Positions 15,399-23,197 of a DNA stretch of 32,444 bases are shown piece by piece. Positions within the stretch are counted from its first letter, which is position 1. Every line of letters begins with the position of its first letter. The notes under the pieces are model-generated. The model saw only the letters and a list, made by a program, of their open reading frames with translations, was not told the origin of the DNA and did no database searches. Source of the DNA: a virus; IMG/VR virus record IMGVR_UViG_3300030838_000035, positions 1 to 32,444 of that record; one strand, written 5' to 3'. Both the position numbers and the translations under genes were made by a program.

Positions 15399-16628
15399 CT
15401 ACTTAGACCGACGATAAAGACGAACACCCACCCGCAGACTAGCCAGTAGGTCATCCGCGCCAGATCCGTCCTCGACGGTCGACGTCCAGCCATCGCTACC
15501 CATCTCAACGACCACGGCCTCTGGCGCGGCCTGGCCAGCCACGGCGAACCGTGAGACGTAGCGCTTGCGTAGGACGGCGCGCTTCTGATCCTCCAGCCAG
15601 TCAATGCGCGCCCAGATCTCGTCGGGTTCACGGATGGCCTGAGCCAACAGCAGCAGATCACCAGGTGGAAGGCGCAACTGGCCTTCAGCTCCCTCGAACA
15701 TCCCGCGACCGATCACCAGCGGATCTCCCGCCAGATCACGGAACACGGCCGGAGCGTCGGTTTTGGCACCGAACGTCTTCAGGAATCGGTCCACCTGCGC
15801 GGCAGGCGTGAGCCCCTTTGGCATGCGCTGGACCTCAGTAACCGGCCTGGCTTCCGGCAGCGGGCGCGCTGGAGTACGGCTTGGCACGCCTGGCGTTGGC
15901 TCGATCTTCTGACCTGGCTCGCGGATCTGAGGCACCGCGCCGCTGAGCCTGGACTGACCAGGTGCATAGTCGAAGCCGGGATCAATGCCGACGGGCACCT
16001 TGACTGAGCGAGGGCCAAGCGGGCTGTTCATGCCCACCACCTTCTCTTCATATTCAATGGCAGGGGCTGGGCCGACCTTCAGGCCCTGCCGCTCCACGTC
16101 GCGCTCACTGACCATGAACTTCTTGCACTTGCAGCCCCAACCATTCTGGGGGCTATGAGTGGACCACCATGGATCATCCAGAGGCAGCACCGTGCCATTC
16201 CAGGACAAGTGCATTGGCCGTGGATGAGCGCTATCCCCGTGGCGATAGAGCCCGTAAGGCCGGGCCTTCCTCAATTCAGGGTCGGCCATCTGCGCTTCGC
16301 GGCCAGCGTTATAGCTTTGGCGCAGGTTGGTCTCGTAGATCACACGGGTACGCCAGCCCCGGCCGCCGTTGTACTGCCAGCCATGTTTGCCGACGACCTG
16401 GTCAAAGTCCTTGCGGAACTGTTCCAGGGTGCCGCCGCTGGCAATGGCCTTTTCGACCGAGCCCCGCAGGTCGGTCAGCAAGTCCCGCTTTGAGGCCCCG
16501 GCCACCACAAAAGCCCAGTCGTGCTCTTCTTTATATACATCCGCCCAAGCTCGTGTCGGGAGACTGGTCTTGCCACGAAAGAAGTCGATCTGTTCCTGGA
16601 ACGGTAGCGAGCCATGGGAGACAGCCAT
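15399..16628 (-). CDS. F: Minor head protein F (SPP1 gp7-like) with C-terminal nuclease-fold domain
   Basis: This 409-residue protein has two parts. Residues 1-190 are the Mu F/SPP1 gp7 minor head protein. They include a RVIYETNLRQSYNAGREAQM helix (residues 95-114) and the conserved NGWGCKCKKF (162-171) following the HPRPMHLSWNGTVLP strand. A Pro-rich linker (240-270) leads to residues 275-405. There the pattern FRDLAGDPLVIGRGMF ... LLLLAQAIREPDEIW ... RKRYVSRF closely resembles the PBECR2 domain (Barnase/EndoU/Colicin E5-D/RelE-like nuclease), often fused to MuF proteins. MuF proteins enter the head with DNA, so the fusion could be injected. The toxin activity is not proven; the domain call is from memory of the family. 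Confidence 0.87.
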   Translation of the reverse strand: MAVSHGSLPFQEQIDFFRGKTSLPTRAWADVYKEEHDWAFVVAGASKRDLLTDLRGSVEKAIASGGTLEQFRKDFDQVVGKHGWQYNGGRGWRTRVIYETNLRQSYNAGREAQMADPELRKARPYGLYRHGDSAHPRPMHLSWNGTVLPLDDPWWSTHSPQNGWGCKCKKFMVSERDVERQGLKVGPAPAIEYEEKVVGMNSPLGPRSVKVPVGIDPGFDYAPGQSRLSGAVPQIREPGQKIEPTPGVPSRTPARPLPEARPVTEVQRMPKGLTPAAQVDRFLKTFGAKTDAPAVFRDLAGDPLVIGRGMFEGAEGQLRLPPGDLLLLAQAIREPDEIWARIDWLEDQKRAVLRKRYVSRFAVAGQAAPEAVVVEMGSDGWTSTVEDGSGADDLLASLRVGVRLYRRSK

Positions 16629-18187
16629 TAAAGCCCCCTCAGTACGTCATAACGCCCGGCCAGATTGGCCGCGACCAGACCGTCAGCCATGGCGTCTGCC
16701 AGCTCGGAACTGTTCATGGCAGGATAGGTTTCGATCAGCCGATCCCGGAACTCTTCCAGGCTATGCGAGGCATCGAGCAGTTCCTTGATTGCGTCGACCA
16801 TGTCATCCATCCCGGCTGACGCCTGCCTCTCCAGTGTCTGTACCTGGTTGTCCACGATGTCCCGAGTGGACGGCGTGTCCGCAGCTGGTTGTTCGCGGTT
16901 GGTGGCAGTGGCCAGCGCAGGCTTCTGGTCGGCTTGGGCGGGCTTCCCCAGAATCTCGGCACCATCGGCCGGGGCCGGAAGGTTCAGCCTGTCCCTGATT
17001 ACCGACTGTTCAACGCGCAAGCCAAGCGGGACGAGATCCTTGAGCGCACTAACCAGGAGCTGGACGTTTTCCGGCTGGGGAACATCGACGATCAAACGGG
17101 GGTATGGCCGACCAGGTGCATAGTTCAGGTCGCAATACGGCCGCACCAGTTGCCGGTTAAGTGTATTGCTCAGGGCCTTCGCATCGGCCTGGAGCAAGTC
17201 CAGGCGCACTTCGTTGTGGACTTTTGCCTGCGCCATACTTGCGCCGTCGTCGGCGCTCATGGTCTGGCCGACCACAGCCTTGCTGACCTGCTTGTCCCAC
17301 CACTCGGCCAGGCCTTTGAAGAACTCGCCGGCCCCGGCGACGTTGGCCGCTGTCTGAAAGTCGATGCGCATTGAGTCGGGAATTACGGCCGCTGCATCGC
17401 TCCCAAGGTTGGCCACTGCCGACAACAGCACTCCGATATCGTCTGCGCTGGCACCAGGGCCGTAGCGACCAACGCGCATGGGGATACCGTAGATGTCAGC
17501 GAAGCCCATCCAGTCCTTCCACGTCCAGGCCTTGCACATATAGGCAACGGCTGCGAGCCTGGCTAGGCCGCCACGGATGGGCAGGCCAGAGCGGATACGG
17601 GGCAAGTGCGTGATGAACTTGTACGGCGCAAGCGCGAGCCCGTACATGGGATCGGCCTCATCGAGCAGCCGCAGCTCCCGCCCGGTGGCCTGGTCGAACT
17701 GGAAGAAACGTTGATCGCGTGGTTCGTAGCGTTCCGGCACCCATTCTTTACCGCTACGATCCCAGATGATTTCCGATACGGCGTAAGCCTTGCCCAGTGC
17801 GTCGACCAAATCCGCTTGCAGCTCGCCGAACTCGGGCTGAGTTACCAGCGTCGTGAGGGCTTCGGCCCGGCGCACGTCCTCGGCGTCGTCGCTCGCCGCT
17901 TCGATTCGGACATTCAAACCAGCAACCGCCAGCTTTCGGGTGCCCAGCACGGATGCGTAGTGCAGATCCCGTTCTTCCATCTCTTCGGCAAGAGTTAGGT
18001 AGTCATGCGCCTGACCTTCGACAGCGCCCTGCAGGATGGACGCAAGCCGACCAGGAGTGAGGCCGCTGGCCACTGACGAGTGCCAAACCTGCCGCACGCC
18101 GGTCAGCCGTGGGGCGGCCAGCTCTTGTGTGAGCTGGCCCAAGTCGATTGGGCGGCCGTGTTGATCCACGATGCGCGATTGAGCCAT
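16628..18187 (-). CDS. Portal protein (Mu gp29-like, DUF935)
   Basis: This 519-residue protein is the portal ring through which DNA enters and leaves the head. DUF935 hallmarks are present: an N-terminal MAQSRIVDQHGRPIDLGQLT, the YLTLAEEMEERDLHYASVLG segment (about 65-85), GKAYAVSEIIW, then a GLARLAAVAYMCKAWTWKDW stretch and the FADIYGIPMRVGRYGPGAS motif near residue 235. The C-terminal 130 residues are more variable and helical. The ATG at 18187 (TAATG overlap with the terminase stop) is chosen over an upstream TTG. Its stop overlaps F the same way. Confidence 0.93.
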   Translation of the reverse strand: MAQSRIVDQHGRPIDLGQLTQELAAPRLTGVRQVWHSSVASGLTPGRLASILQGAVEGQAHDYLTLAEEMEERDLHYASVLGTRKLAVAGLNVRIEAASDDAEDVRRAEALTTLVTQPEFGELQADLVDALGKAYAVSEIIWDRSGKEWVPERYEPRDQRFFQFDQATGRELRLLDEADPMYGLALAPYKFITHLPRIRSGLPIRGGLARLAAVAYMCKAWTWKDWMGFADIYGIPMRVGRYGPGASADDIGVLLSAVANLGSDAAAVIPDSMRIDFQTAANVAGAGEFFKGLAEWWDKQVSKAVVGQTMSADDGASMAQAKVHNEVRLDLLQADAKALSNTLNRQLVRPYCDLNYAPGRPYPRLIVDVPQPENVQLLVSALKDLVPLGLRVEQSVIRDRLNLPAPADGAEILGKPAQADQKPALATATNREQPAADTPSTRDIVDNQVQTLERQASAGMDDMVDAIKELLDASHSLEEFRDRLIETYPAMNSSELADAMADGLVAANLAGRYDVLRGL

Positions 18188-19746
18188 TACCAAATGCCTT
18201 TTTTATTGCGCCAGTTACCACCCGATCCGACCTTGTGGCCTGATTGGGCGCCGGGCTGGACGCGGTGGTATTCGAATATTTCGGTTTCTTGGCGAGAGGC
18301 GTAGTCGGCCAGAACGGCCGCTATACCGGCGTCACCGTGACGTTTATCGCCGCTCTTAGAGCCATCACCCTTCTCGGTGGTGCGCTTCTCCGGGATGCGT
18401 GCAACGCCTTTCACCACCCGGAAAGCCCGGATATCGCCGGTCACATCGCGGTCGGCCGGGATCTCGTCAAAGGTGCCGTCCTCAAGCGCCGCCTTGAATG
18501 GCGGCATGTTGTCGCGATACCACCCCTCACTGAGCATGACCCGCTCGATGCGGTTAAATCCGTACCGCACGGCCGCGCTCTCGGCGAGTTGTGATCCGTT
18601 GCCCCTGGCATCCGGGGCGCCCTTGAGAAAGTTGGGCAGGCGGTCAACGATATAAAATAGGATCTGCTCTTGCTGCTTGAACGGTACGTTCCGCAGCTCG
18701 ACCAGGAAGGGAGTGCGCTTGCGCAGATTCTGCTCTTTGACCAAAGGCCAGATCACTGACAGGTCGCCACTGCGGGCGAAGTCGTGACCGTAATAGCTGT
18801 ACACGTCGGCCGGGATCTTGGACAGCAGCGGCAGCAATTCGCGCTCGCACCACTCCAGCGACTCGGCCATCCTTAGATGCTCAGGGATAGTCTCGTACCC
18901 TGGCGGATACTTGAGCCGGACCACCGGCACATCTTTGCTGGTTCGCTGCTCGATGAGCGCCATGCTCAGGTACGCACCGCCACCCTGACTGGGAACACAG
19001 TCCAGCTCTTCCTCTGCCGCATCGCCGTAGAAGTCGTAAACATCCTGCACCCAGGCTTCTTCTTCCTCTGGGTTGTAGGGGATGCCTTTGCGCAGGCAGA
19101 CGCGCTTATAAAGCCCGTCCGCTACGGCCTCGCGGAAGGTGCAACGAAATAGCTCGCCCTTGCGCTTGCCCGCACGGATTTCCTCAATGAGATCATTGAA
19201 AGGGTTCTCGGCGCCGTCGTGCGTACTGATCACATGCACTTCACCGCCCCAGATCAACAGGGCGAGCGCCGCCTTCAGCAGTTGGGCAAGGTCAGCATGG
19301 AACCCGGCCTCATCAATGACAACGATGCCCTGTCTACCACGCAGGTTGCTCGGGCGGCTGGTCAGAGCAACGATCCGGTGTCCCGATGGGAACGCGATGG
19401 CGTAGGTCTTGATGTGCTTGTCGGGGTCGCTATCCGGCCAGATGCCTTCCTCGATTTCCCCGGCGGCATAGTTGAACGCCCGCGCCCAGAGTGCGCACGC
19501 CTGGATGTATTCGACCGTCATGTCCTGGTTGTATCCCAGGTAATAGACGTTCTGGCCACCGGCTGGCTTTTCGGACGCGCAGACCAGGACGTTATCCGCA
19601 GCCTCAGCCCACGTCAGGCCGATACGGCGTGACTTCTCACCGATCTTGAGCGGCGCTCTGATCCCAATCCATTCCTTCTGGTAGTCGAGAAGCACTGCGG
19701 GAGCGTCCAAGCCCGCGGTGTTGTCCAGGACAACAGGAACCTTCAT
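18187..19746 (-). CDS. Terminase large subunit (Mu gp28-like)
   Basis: This 519-residue protein is the ATP-driven packaging motor and nuclease. The ATPase half has a divergent Walker A region, IGEKSRRIGLTW (35-46), and Walker B IVVIDEAG (141-148, Asp145-Glu146). A STHDGAENPF segment (174-183) fits the coupling motif. The nuclease half begins near YYGHDFARSGDLSVIW (Asp322) with a second acidic site in GDKRHGDAGIAA near the end. The ATG at 19746 is preceded by GAAGG at a usable distance; longer frames read into the divergent plus-strand gene and are rejected. Mu packages by headful from a pac site near its left end using this subunit with gp27. Confidence 0.93.
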   Translation of the reverse strand: MKVPVVLDNTAGLDAPAVLLDYQKEWIGIRAPLKIGEKSRRIGLTWAEAADNVLVCASEKPAGGQNVYYLGYNQDMTVEYIQACALWARAFNYAAGEIEEGIWPDSDPDKHIKTYAIAFPSGHRIVALTSRPSNLRGRQGIVVIDEAGFHADLAQLLKAALALLIWGGEVHVISTHDGAENPFNDLIEEIRAGKRKGELFRCTFREAVADGLYKRVCLRKGIPYNPEEEEAWVQDVYDFYGDAAEEELDCVPSQGGGAYLSMALIEQRTSKDVPVVRLKYPPGYETIPEHLRMAESLEWCERELLPLLSKIPADVYSYYGHDFARSGDLSVIWPLVKEQNLRKRTPFLVELRNVPFKQQEQILFYIVDRLPNFLKGAPDARGNGSQLAESAAVRYGFNRIERVMLSEGWYRDNMPPFKAALEDGTFDEIPADRDVTGDIRAFRVVKGVARIPEKRTTEKGDGSKSGDKRHGDAGIAAVLADYASRQETEIFEYHRVQPGAQSGHKVGSGGNWRNKKGIW

Positions 19747-19805
19747 GCTGTTAACCTTCTTGCCTGTCCCACTTCTTGACCAACAAAACTCAAAGGGAAT
19801 GACTG

Positions 19806-20288
19806 ATGATCGACTGGGTTGCGGCCGCATTCACGAGCGCAAAAACAGCGGGAGATATCGCGAAAAGCTTGATAACCCTGCGCGATGAAGATCTTGTAAG
19901 AGGTCGACTCATGGACCTGACGGGTACTTTGATGGACCTTCAACAGCAAATGATGCAGGGCCAACTGGAACAAATGGCGCTGATCAAACAAGTGGCTGAA
20001 CTGGAGGACGAGCTTAAAAAAGTGACAGCCAAGCAAAACGTCCTTGATCGCTATGAGCTGCTGAGCGTAGGTCCGGCGAAGGTCGTGTACGCACTCAAAG
20101 CAGAGTTTGCAGCGATGGAACCAGCTCACTTGTGTTGCACCAACTGCTATGACAAAGGCCATCGCTCTGTGCTGAAAGCGCAGGGACAAGGCTCTCAATC
20201 GGATTACATGAAATTCTCCTGCCCCGCCTGTTCGTACACTTTTTACATTACCGGGCAATATCTTCCAGCGGCCCTTAGGGTGCGCTAA
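19806..20288 (+). CDS. Antisense cargo (moron-like) coiled-coil zinc-ribbon protein
   Basis: This 160-residue protein is the only complete gene on the plus strand. It sits between the gp27-like and gp28-like packaging genes. It begins at ATG 19806 with an AAGGGA ribosome site and ends 8 bases before the convergent gp27-like stop. Residues 33-80 form a Gln/Leu/Glu-rich coiled coil. Cys111-x2-Cys114 and Cys139-x2-Cys142 make a C-terminal zinc ribbon. It has no signal peptide or membrane segment. Its base composition is visibly more A-rich than its neighbours. I recall similar MIDWVAAA...KTAGDIAKSL proteins as hypothetical proteins of several gammaproteobacteria, but no function. The site and strand fit a moron expressed in the lysogen; no clear promoter was found. 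Confidence 0.85.
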   Translation: MIDWVAAAFTSAKTAGDIAKSLITLRDEDLVRGRLMDLTGTLMDLQQQMMQGQLEQMALIKQVAELEDELKKVTAKQNVLDRYELLSVGPAKVVYALKAEFAAMEPAHLCCTNCYDKGHRSVLKAQGQGSQSDYMKFSCPACSYTFYITGQYLPAALRVR

Positions 20289-20296
20289 TAGAAAAG

Positions 20297-20809
20297 TCAT
20301 GAGGCCATCCCCAGAATCTCGCGGCGGATCTCGTCGACCGTCGCGGCGTTGAGCCCACCTTTCTTGGCGATCTTCTCCACCCGAGCTGCGGCCGCTTCGG
20401 CCTTCTCGCGAAACTCGGCCTGCCATTTCTTCTGGACCACGGAGGCGCGGCCCAGCTCGGCAACGGCTTTTGCCACCTTGGGAAGGTCGATCTGGTTGCC
20501 GTCGGACATCAGCAGTTTGAACAGGTGTTCCTGGACGAGCCGCATCAGCGCTTCGTTGACTGCTCCCTCTTCATCCGGAGCGGCCTGAACCACGGCACGG
20601 GCCTGCTCGCTGGCCATCTTAAGCGCAGAAAGCTTGTCCTCAAACTCGGTGCCATACCGATGCAACGCCGATTTACCGATTGAGTAACCACGGCTTTCCA
20701 GCTCGCCGGACAGCAGCTCGTAACCTGAAAAGTTGTTTTCGACCAACGACTGATCAAGCCAAGCCTTCACTTCGGCCGGGAGTGCGGCCACCTTGCTACG
20801 GGGCGGCAT
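20297..20809 (-). CDS. Terminase small-subunit-like protein (Mu gp27-like, DUF3486)
   Basis: This 170-residue protein matches DUF3486 (Mu gp27), the DNA-recognising partner of the large terminase. The N-terminal MPPRSKVAALPAEVKAWLDQ continues into SGYELLSGELESRGYSIGKS, a helix-turn-helix-like region that includes SALHRYG (residues 14-52). It is followed by long Ala/Glu-rich helices for oligomerisation (60-150). It would normally run directly into the large subunit, but here the antisense cargo gene separates the two by 550 bases. It starts 3 bases after the gp26-like stop. Confidence 0.9.
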   Translation of the reverse strand: MPPRSKVAALPAEVKAWLDQSLVENNFSGYELLSGELESRGYSIGKSALHRYGTEFEDKLSALKMASEQARAVVQAAPDEEGAVNEALMRLVQEHLFKLLMSDGNQIDLPKVAKAVAELGRASVVQKKWQAEFREKAEAAAARVEKIAKKGGLNAATVDEIRREILGMAS

Positions 20810-20812
20810 GCG

Positions 20813-21121
20813 TCACGACCAGTATTTTTCAGGGCGAGCGATGCCCGGATTGCAGGGAATGGTGTACTCGGCGATGTCGACGCCGTAATGAGTCAGCCCG
20901 CAGATCCACACACCATTCGGCTGTTTCACCAGAGTGACCAGGGAGCGGTCGGCCAGGTAATCCAGTTCGCGGCGAAGCTCCAGAGCAGTGGAGTCTGGAT
21001 ATATGCCCTGGATGGTTGAGAGCACGACGGCTTCGTGAGGATCGACCGGGCGGCTGGTGTTCAGGGTGAGCAGGATGTACCAGCGCAGCGACTCGCGGCG
21101 GGTTTTGGCTGGGTCAATCAT
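20813..21121 (-). CDS. Mu gp26-like winged-helix protein (VpaChn25_0724 family)
   Basis: This 102-residue protein is of the VpaChn25_0724/Mu gp26 family, placed just before gp27 in Mu-like phages. The pattern VLSTIQGIYPDSTALELRRE followed by LDYLADRSLVTLV looks like a small winged-helix domain. The C-terminus GVWICGLTHYGVDIAEY then NPGIARPEKYWS corresponds to the family's 'LT..G.D...G....PGI.RP' ending. It overlaps the DUF2730-like gene by four bases (ATGA). The function is unestablished; a DNA-binding role in packaging is plausible. Confidence 0.85.
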   Translation of the reverse strand: MIDPAKTRRESLRWYILLTLNTSRPVDPHEAVVLSTIQGIYPDSTALELRRELDYLADRSLVTLVKQPNGVWICGLTHYGVDIAEYTIPCNPGIARPEKYWS

Positions 21122-21453
21122 TGACGCGCTCCTTTGAGCTGGACGTTTTCAAGCTTGAGCGCCAAGGCATCGAGCTTGGCTTCCAATACGGTTTGGTTGC
21201 GCACGTAGTCTTCCCGGCGCACGTAGTTCAGGGGCATCTCGCCGCGTAGGCGCTCGAGGCCGATCTCGACTTGACGCAACCGCTCCGAGTCCTTGGCAAC
21301 GGCGTTGAAGCGGTCATCCATGACGGCAAAGCGCTGGTCCAGGCGGCGCTCGGTCTGGGCCAACAGCAGCTTCACCAGCCCGGCGAACATGGCGAGCAAC
21401 GTGACGCCGGAGGCGAGCAGTTGCCAGGCCGGGATCTCGATTGTAGGCATCAT
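21118..21453 (-). CDS. Membrane-anchored coiled-coil protein, Mu gp25-like (DUF2730)
   Basis: This 111-residue protein starts at 21453 (or the adjacent ATG at 21450), overlapping the zinc-finger gene stop. A single membrane helix (WQLLASGVTLLAMFAGLVKL, about residues 10-30) is followed by an all-helical coiled coil with many Arg, Glu and Leu residues up to the C-terminus. This matches DUF2730 (Mu gp25). The role is unknown; its position after the spanin and zinc-finger genes could suggest a lysis accessory function. Confidence 0.8.
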   Translation of the reverse strand: MMPTIEIPAWQLLASGVTLLAMFAGLVKLLLAQTERRLDQRFAVMDDRFNAVAKDSERLRQVEIGLERLRGEMPLNYVRREDYVRNQTVLEAKLDALALKLENVQLKGARQ

Positions 21454-21662
21454 CGGCGCATCCGCTCCTGGCGTTCCTGGCATTCCACACACAACAGCAC
21501 GCCGGGGATGATCACGCGACGGGCCTCTGGAATGTCCTCACCGCAGTCCTCGCAATGCTCTGCTGACGGTCGTTGCGGTGTTTTCTTTTGTGCCAAATGC
21601 GCCGCTATAACCGCAGCGCGGTGCGCGTCTTCGCGCTCAGAGGCAATGTCAATTACGTCCAT
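21450..21662 (-). CDS. DksA/TraR-type zinc-finger protein
   Basis: This 70-residue protein has the DksA/TraR C4 zinc finger: Cys37-x2-Cys40 and Cys58-x2-Cys61, with the ARRVIIPGVLLCVECQ turn typical of TraR-like mini-DksA proteins. An N-terminal helix (MDVIDIASEREDAHRAAVIA) replaces the longer coiled coil of full DksA. It carries two acidic/Asp residues (Asp2, Asp5) near its tip, as TraR does. TraR-type proteins enter the RNA polymerase secondary channel and mimic ppGpp/DksA. The start overlaps the end of Rz by 14 bases. The location in the late operon points to late-stage control of host transcription, which is inference. Confidence 0.85.
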   Translation of the reverse strand: MDVIDIASEREDAHRAAVIAAHLAQKKTPQRPSAEHCEDCGEDIPEARRVIIPGVLLCVECQERQERMRR

Positions 21663-22290
21663 TGGTATTCCAGTCGATCAGGCTGTTGAGTTGTGCGCGG
21701 CAAGCTGCAGCGCGCTCACTGTTGCGGGTGTGGTTGAGCAGTAGGACTGCTTGGCCGAGACCGGAATCCAGGCTGTCAGCGGCTCCGGTTCCTCCGGCCG
21801 ACGCAGCAATTCCGCTGGTGCCGGTGGTGGCTTGCACTGTTGCGGCACCGGCAACTCCAAGGGCGCTGTTCCACACCCGGACAAAGCCATTGGTAAAGAC
21901 AGCAGGAGGCAACGGCTCAAGCTGCGCATCGAGCGCACGCCGGTAGTTGGTCGTGACATTGGCGATTTCCCTGTTGAGGTTGTCGGTGGTGCGGCGCAAC
22001 TCGTCCTTCTTGTCAGCCAGTTGCTTGGCCAGGTCGTTGCCTCGGTTGATCTCCGACAGGAGCTGTTGCGATGCCGACTCAGCCGCTCGTTTCGCCGCAA
22101 GGGCCTGCGCGGCCACCTCGTCGGCGTGCTTCGTCTTGAGTTCGTTGAGCGCTGAATTTCCTTCGGCTTGGGCTTTGTCGAAACCTGCGCTGTAGCCTTC
22201 CTGATAGTTCAGGTGAATCGTCCACAGGGACAAACCCACGACAGCCGCAATCAGGGCCAGCGGGGCAAATGCTTTCAAAACCGGATTCAT
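21649..22290 (-). CDS. Rz: Inner-membrane spanin (Rz-like)
   Basis: This 213-residue protein is the inner-membrane half of the spanin that fuses inner and outer membranes in the last step of lysis. One N-terminal membrane helix (APLALIAAVVGLSLWTIHLN, about residues 9-28) is followed by a long periplasmic coiled coil with Ala/Lys/Glu/Gln heptads (30-130) and a less ordered tail. The ATG at 22290 overlaps the endolysin stop (ATGA). Longer frames upstream lie inside the endolysin. It contains the Rz1 gene in another frame. Confidence 0.88.
   Translation of the reverse strand: MNPVLKAFAPLALIAAVVGLSLWTIHLNYQEGYSAGFDKAQAEGNSALNELKTKHADEVAAQALAAKRAAESASQQLLSEINRGNDLAKQLADKKDELRRTTDNLNREIANVTTNYRRALDAQLEPLPPAVFTNGFVRVWNSALGVAGAATVQATTGTSGIAASAGGTGAADSLDSGLGQAVLLLNHTRNSERAAACRAQLNSLIDWNTNGRN
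21678..21929 (-). CDS. Rz1: Outer-membrane spanin lipoprotein (Rz1-like), nested inside Rz
   Basis: This 83-residue reading frame lies wholly inside Rz in another frame. The start at ATG 21929 gives a lipoprotein signal (MRSLSRCLLLSLPMALSGC) with the lipobox ALSGC and lipidated Cys19. A proline-rich part follows (VPQQCKPPPAPAELLRRPEE), the classic Rz1 composition. Together with Rz it would span the periplasm. The nested arrangement is known for lambda Rz/Rz1. The longer upstream frame to 22100 lacks a signal sequence and is rejected. Confidence 0.88.
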   Translation of the reverse strand: MRSLSRCLLLSLPMALSGCGTAPLELPVPQQCKPPPAPAELLRRPEEPEPLTAWIPVSAKQSYCSTTPATVSALQLAAHNSTA

Positions 22291-22901
22291 GAACAGCGCC
22301 CCTTGCCCCAGCCTGCCTGGATATAAAGGGGTTCCCATCGGCGCAGAATCAGCCGTGGGTATGCCCGGTTTTCCTTGAATGCGGCTGCTGAGCGCCCCGC
22401 GTTGAAGCGCTCAATCGAATCGAACCAGGTCAGCTTGTCGGCGCCTTTTGCCGAGGCCAACTTGCGGTCGCGGATCAGCCACCCAAGGCCGCCGTTGTAG
22501 GAAGAGAGGATCATGGCCGCCTGCTCGCAGGAGTTGGCTGCGGTGATTCGGCTGGCTAACCAGTAGTCGTAACTGACGAGCGCCTGCATTGACCAGGTGG
22601 GGTTATAGGGCTCGTTCTTTCCCAAGACCTTGGGGAATGTTTCGGCCAACCAGGCGGCGGTCGAGGGCATCACCTGGCCCAAGCCTTGCGCGCCGACAGG
22701 CGAGCGCGCATCGAATTTCCAGCGACTCTCCTGGTGGATCTGGCCAGCAAACATGGCGACCGGTGCATCCAGTCCCCACTCAGCTTGCGCAATACGAGTG
22801 AGGTCGCGCTGGTATCGCTCGGCGACAACGGGGATTTCAGCCAGCGCGATGATTGGCATCAGCGCACCGAGGACCAACCCGATCAGTAAGATTCGACGCA
22901 T
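22287..22901 (-). CDS. Secreted lytic transglycosylase endolysin (SLT fold)
   Basis: This 204-residue protein is the phage endolysin. The start at ATG 22901, 2 bases after the holin stop, gives a signal-like N-terminus (MRRILLIGLVLGALMPIIAL) with probable cleavage after ALA. The SLT transglycosylase motifs are in order: catalytic Glu58 in QIHQESRW, GLGQVMPSTA (73-82) and SSYNGG (133-138). A signal sequence means it can reach the periplasm through Sec. Like signal-arrest endolysins, it may be held at the membrane until the holin depolarises it; that is inferred. Confidence 0.9.
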   Translation of the reverse strand: MRRILLIGLVLGALMPIIALAEIPVVAERYQRDLTRIAQAEWGLDAPVAMFAGQIHQESRWKFDARSPVGAQGLGQVMPSTAAWLAETFPKVLGKNEPYNPTWSMQALVSYDYWLASRITAANSCEQAAMILSSYNGGLGWLIRDRKLASAKGADKLTWFDSIERFNAGRSAAAFKENRAYPRLILRRWEPLYIQAGWGKGRCS

Positions 22902-22903
22902 CG

Positions 22904-23197
22904 TCAGAGCCCCAGAGTCAGGCCAAGGATGCAGGCCATCACGACCAGAGCGCGGCGTAGGCCAGCCCATGGTTGATGAACTCGCATCACCTGGTTAGGG
23001 CGGGCGTAGGGAAACAGTGCCCGGTCGATCCAGTAGCCCAGCACGCCGCCGCCCGTCACCAGACCGGCCTTGTACAGAACAACTGGAAGCTTGGTTGGAG
23101 CGATCATCGCCAGGACCATCAGAAGCGCCATGGTGATTACGATCCAATTGGTCATGCGCGGCGCACGGGGGCGCCCACGTCCTCTACGAAAGTTCAT
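22904..23197 (-). CDS. Holin-like membrane protein (three predicted membrane helices)
   Basis: This 97-residue protein is mostly hydrophobic. Predicted helices lie around residues 17-34 (WIVITMALLMVLAMIAP), 39-60 (VVLYKAGLVTGGGVLGYWID) and 82-97 (ALVVMACILGLTLGL), with a strongly basic N-terminus. The size and three-helix topology fit a class I holin, and it sits directly before the endolysin. The ATG at 23197 overlaps the upstream stop (ATGA); Met15 is an alternative start. A putative holin family of this type occurs in Mu-like phages of Pseudomonas, but the assignment is from topology and neighbours. Confidence 0.8.
   Translation of the reverse strand: MNFRRGRGRPRAPRMTNWIVITMALLMVLAMIAPTKLPVVLYKAGLVTGGGVLGYWIDRALFPYARPNQVMRVHQPWAGLRRALVVMACILGLTLGL

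Noticed and set aside
19747-19805. Promoter for the antisense cargo gene
   Set aside because: Candidate -35 boxes (TTAACC, TTGCCT) lack an acceptable -10 at 16-18 bases, so none is called.
19743-20426. 227-codon minus-strand frame over the plus-strand cargo gene
   Set aside because: It is the antisense of the zinc-ribbon gene, has an unlikely Arg/His/Phe composition, no ribosome site, and overlaps the gp27-like gene.
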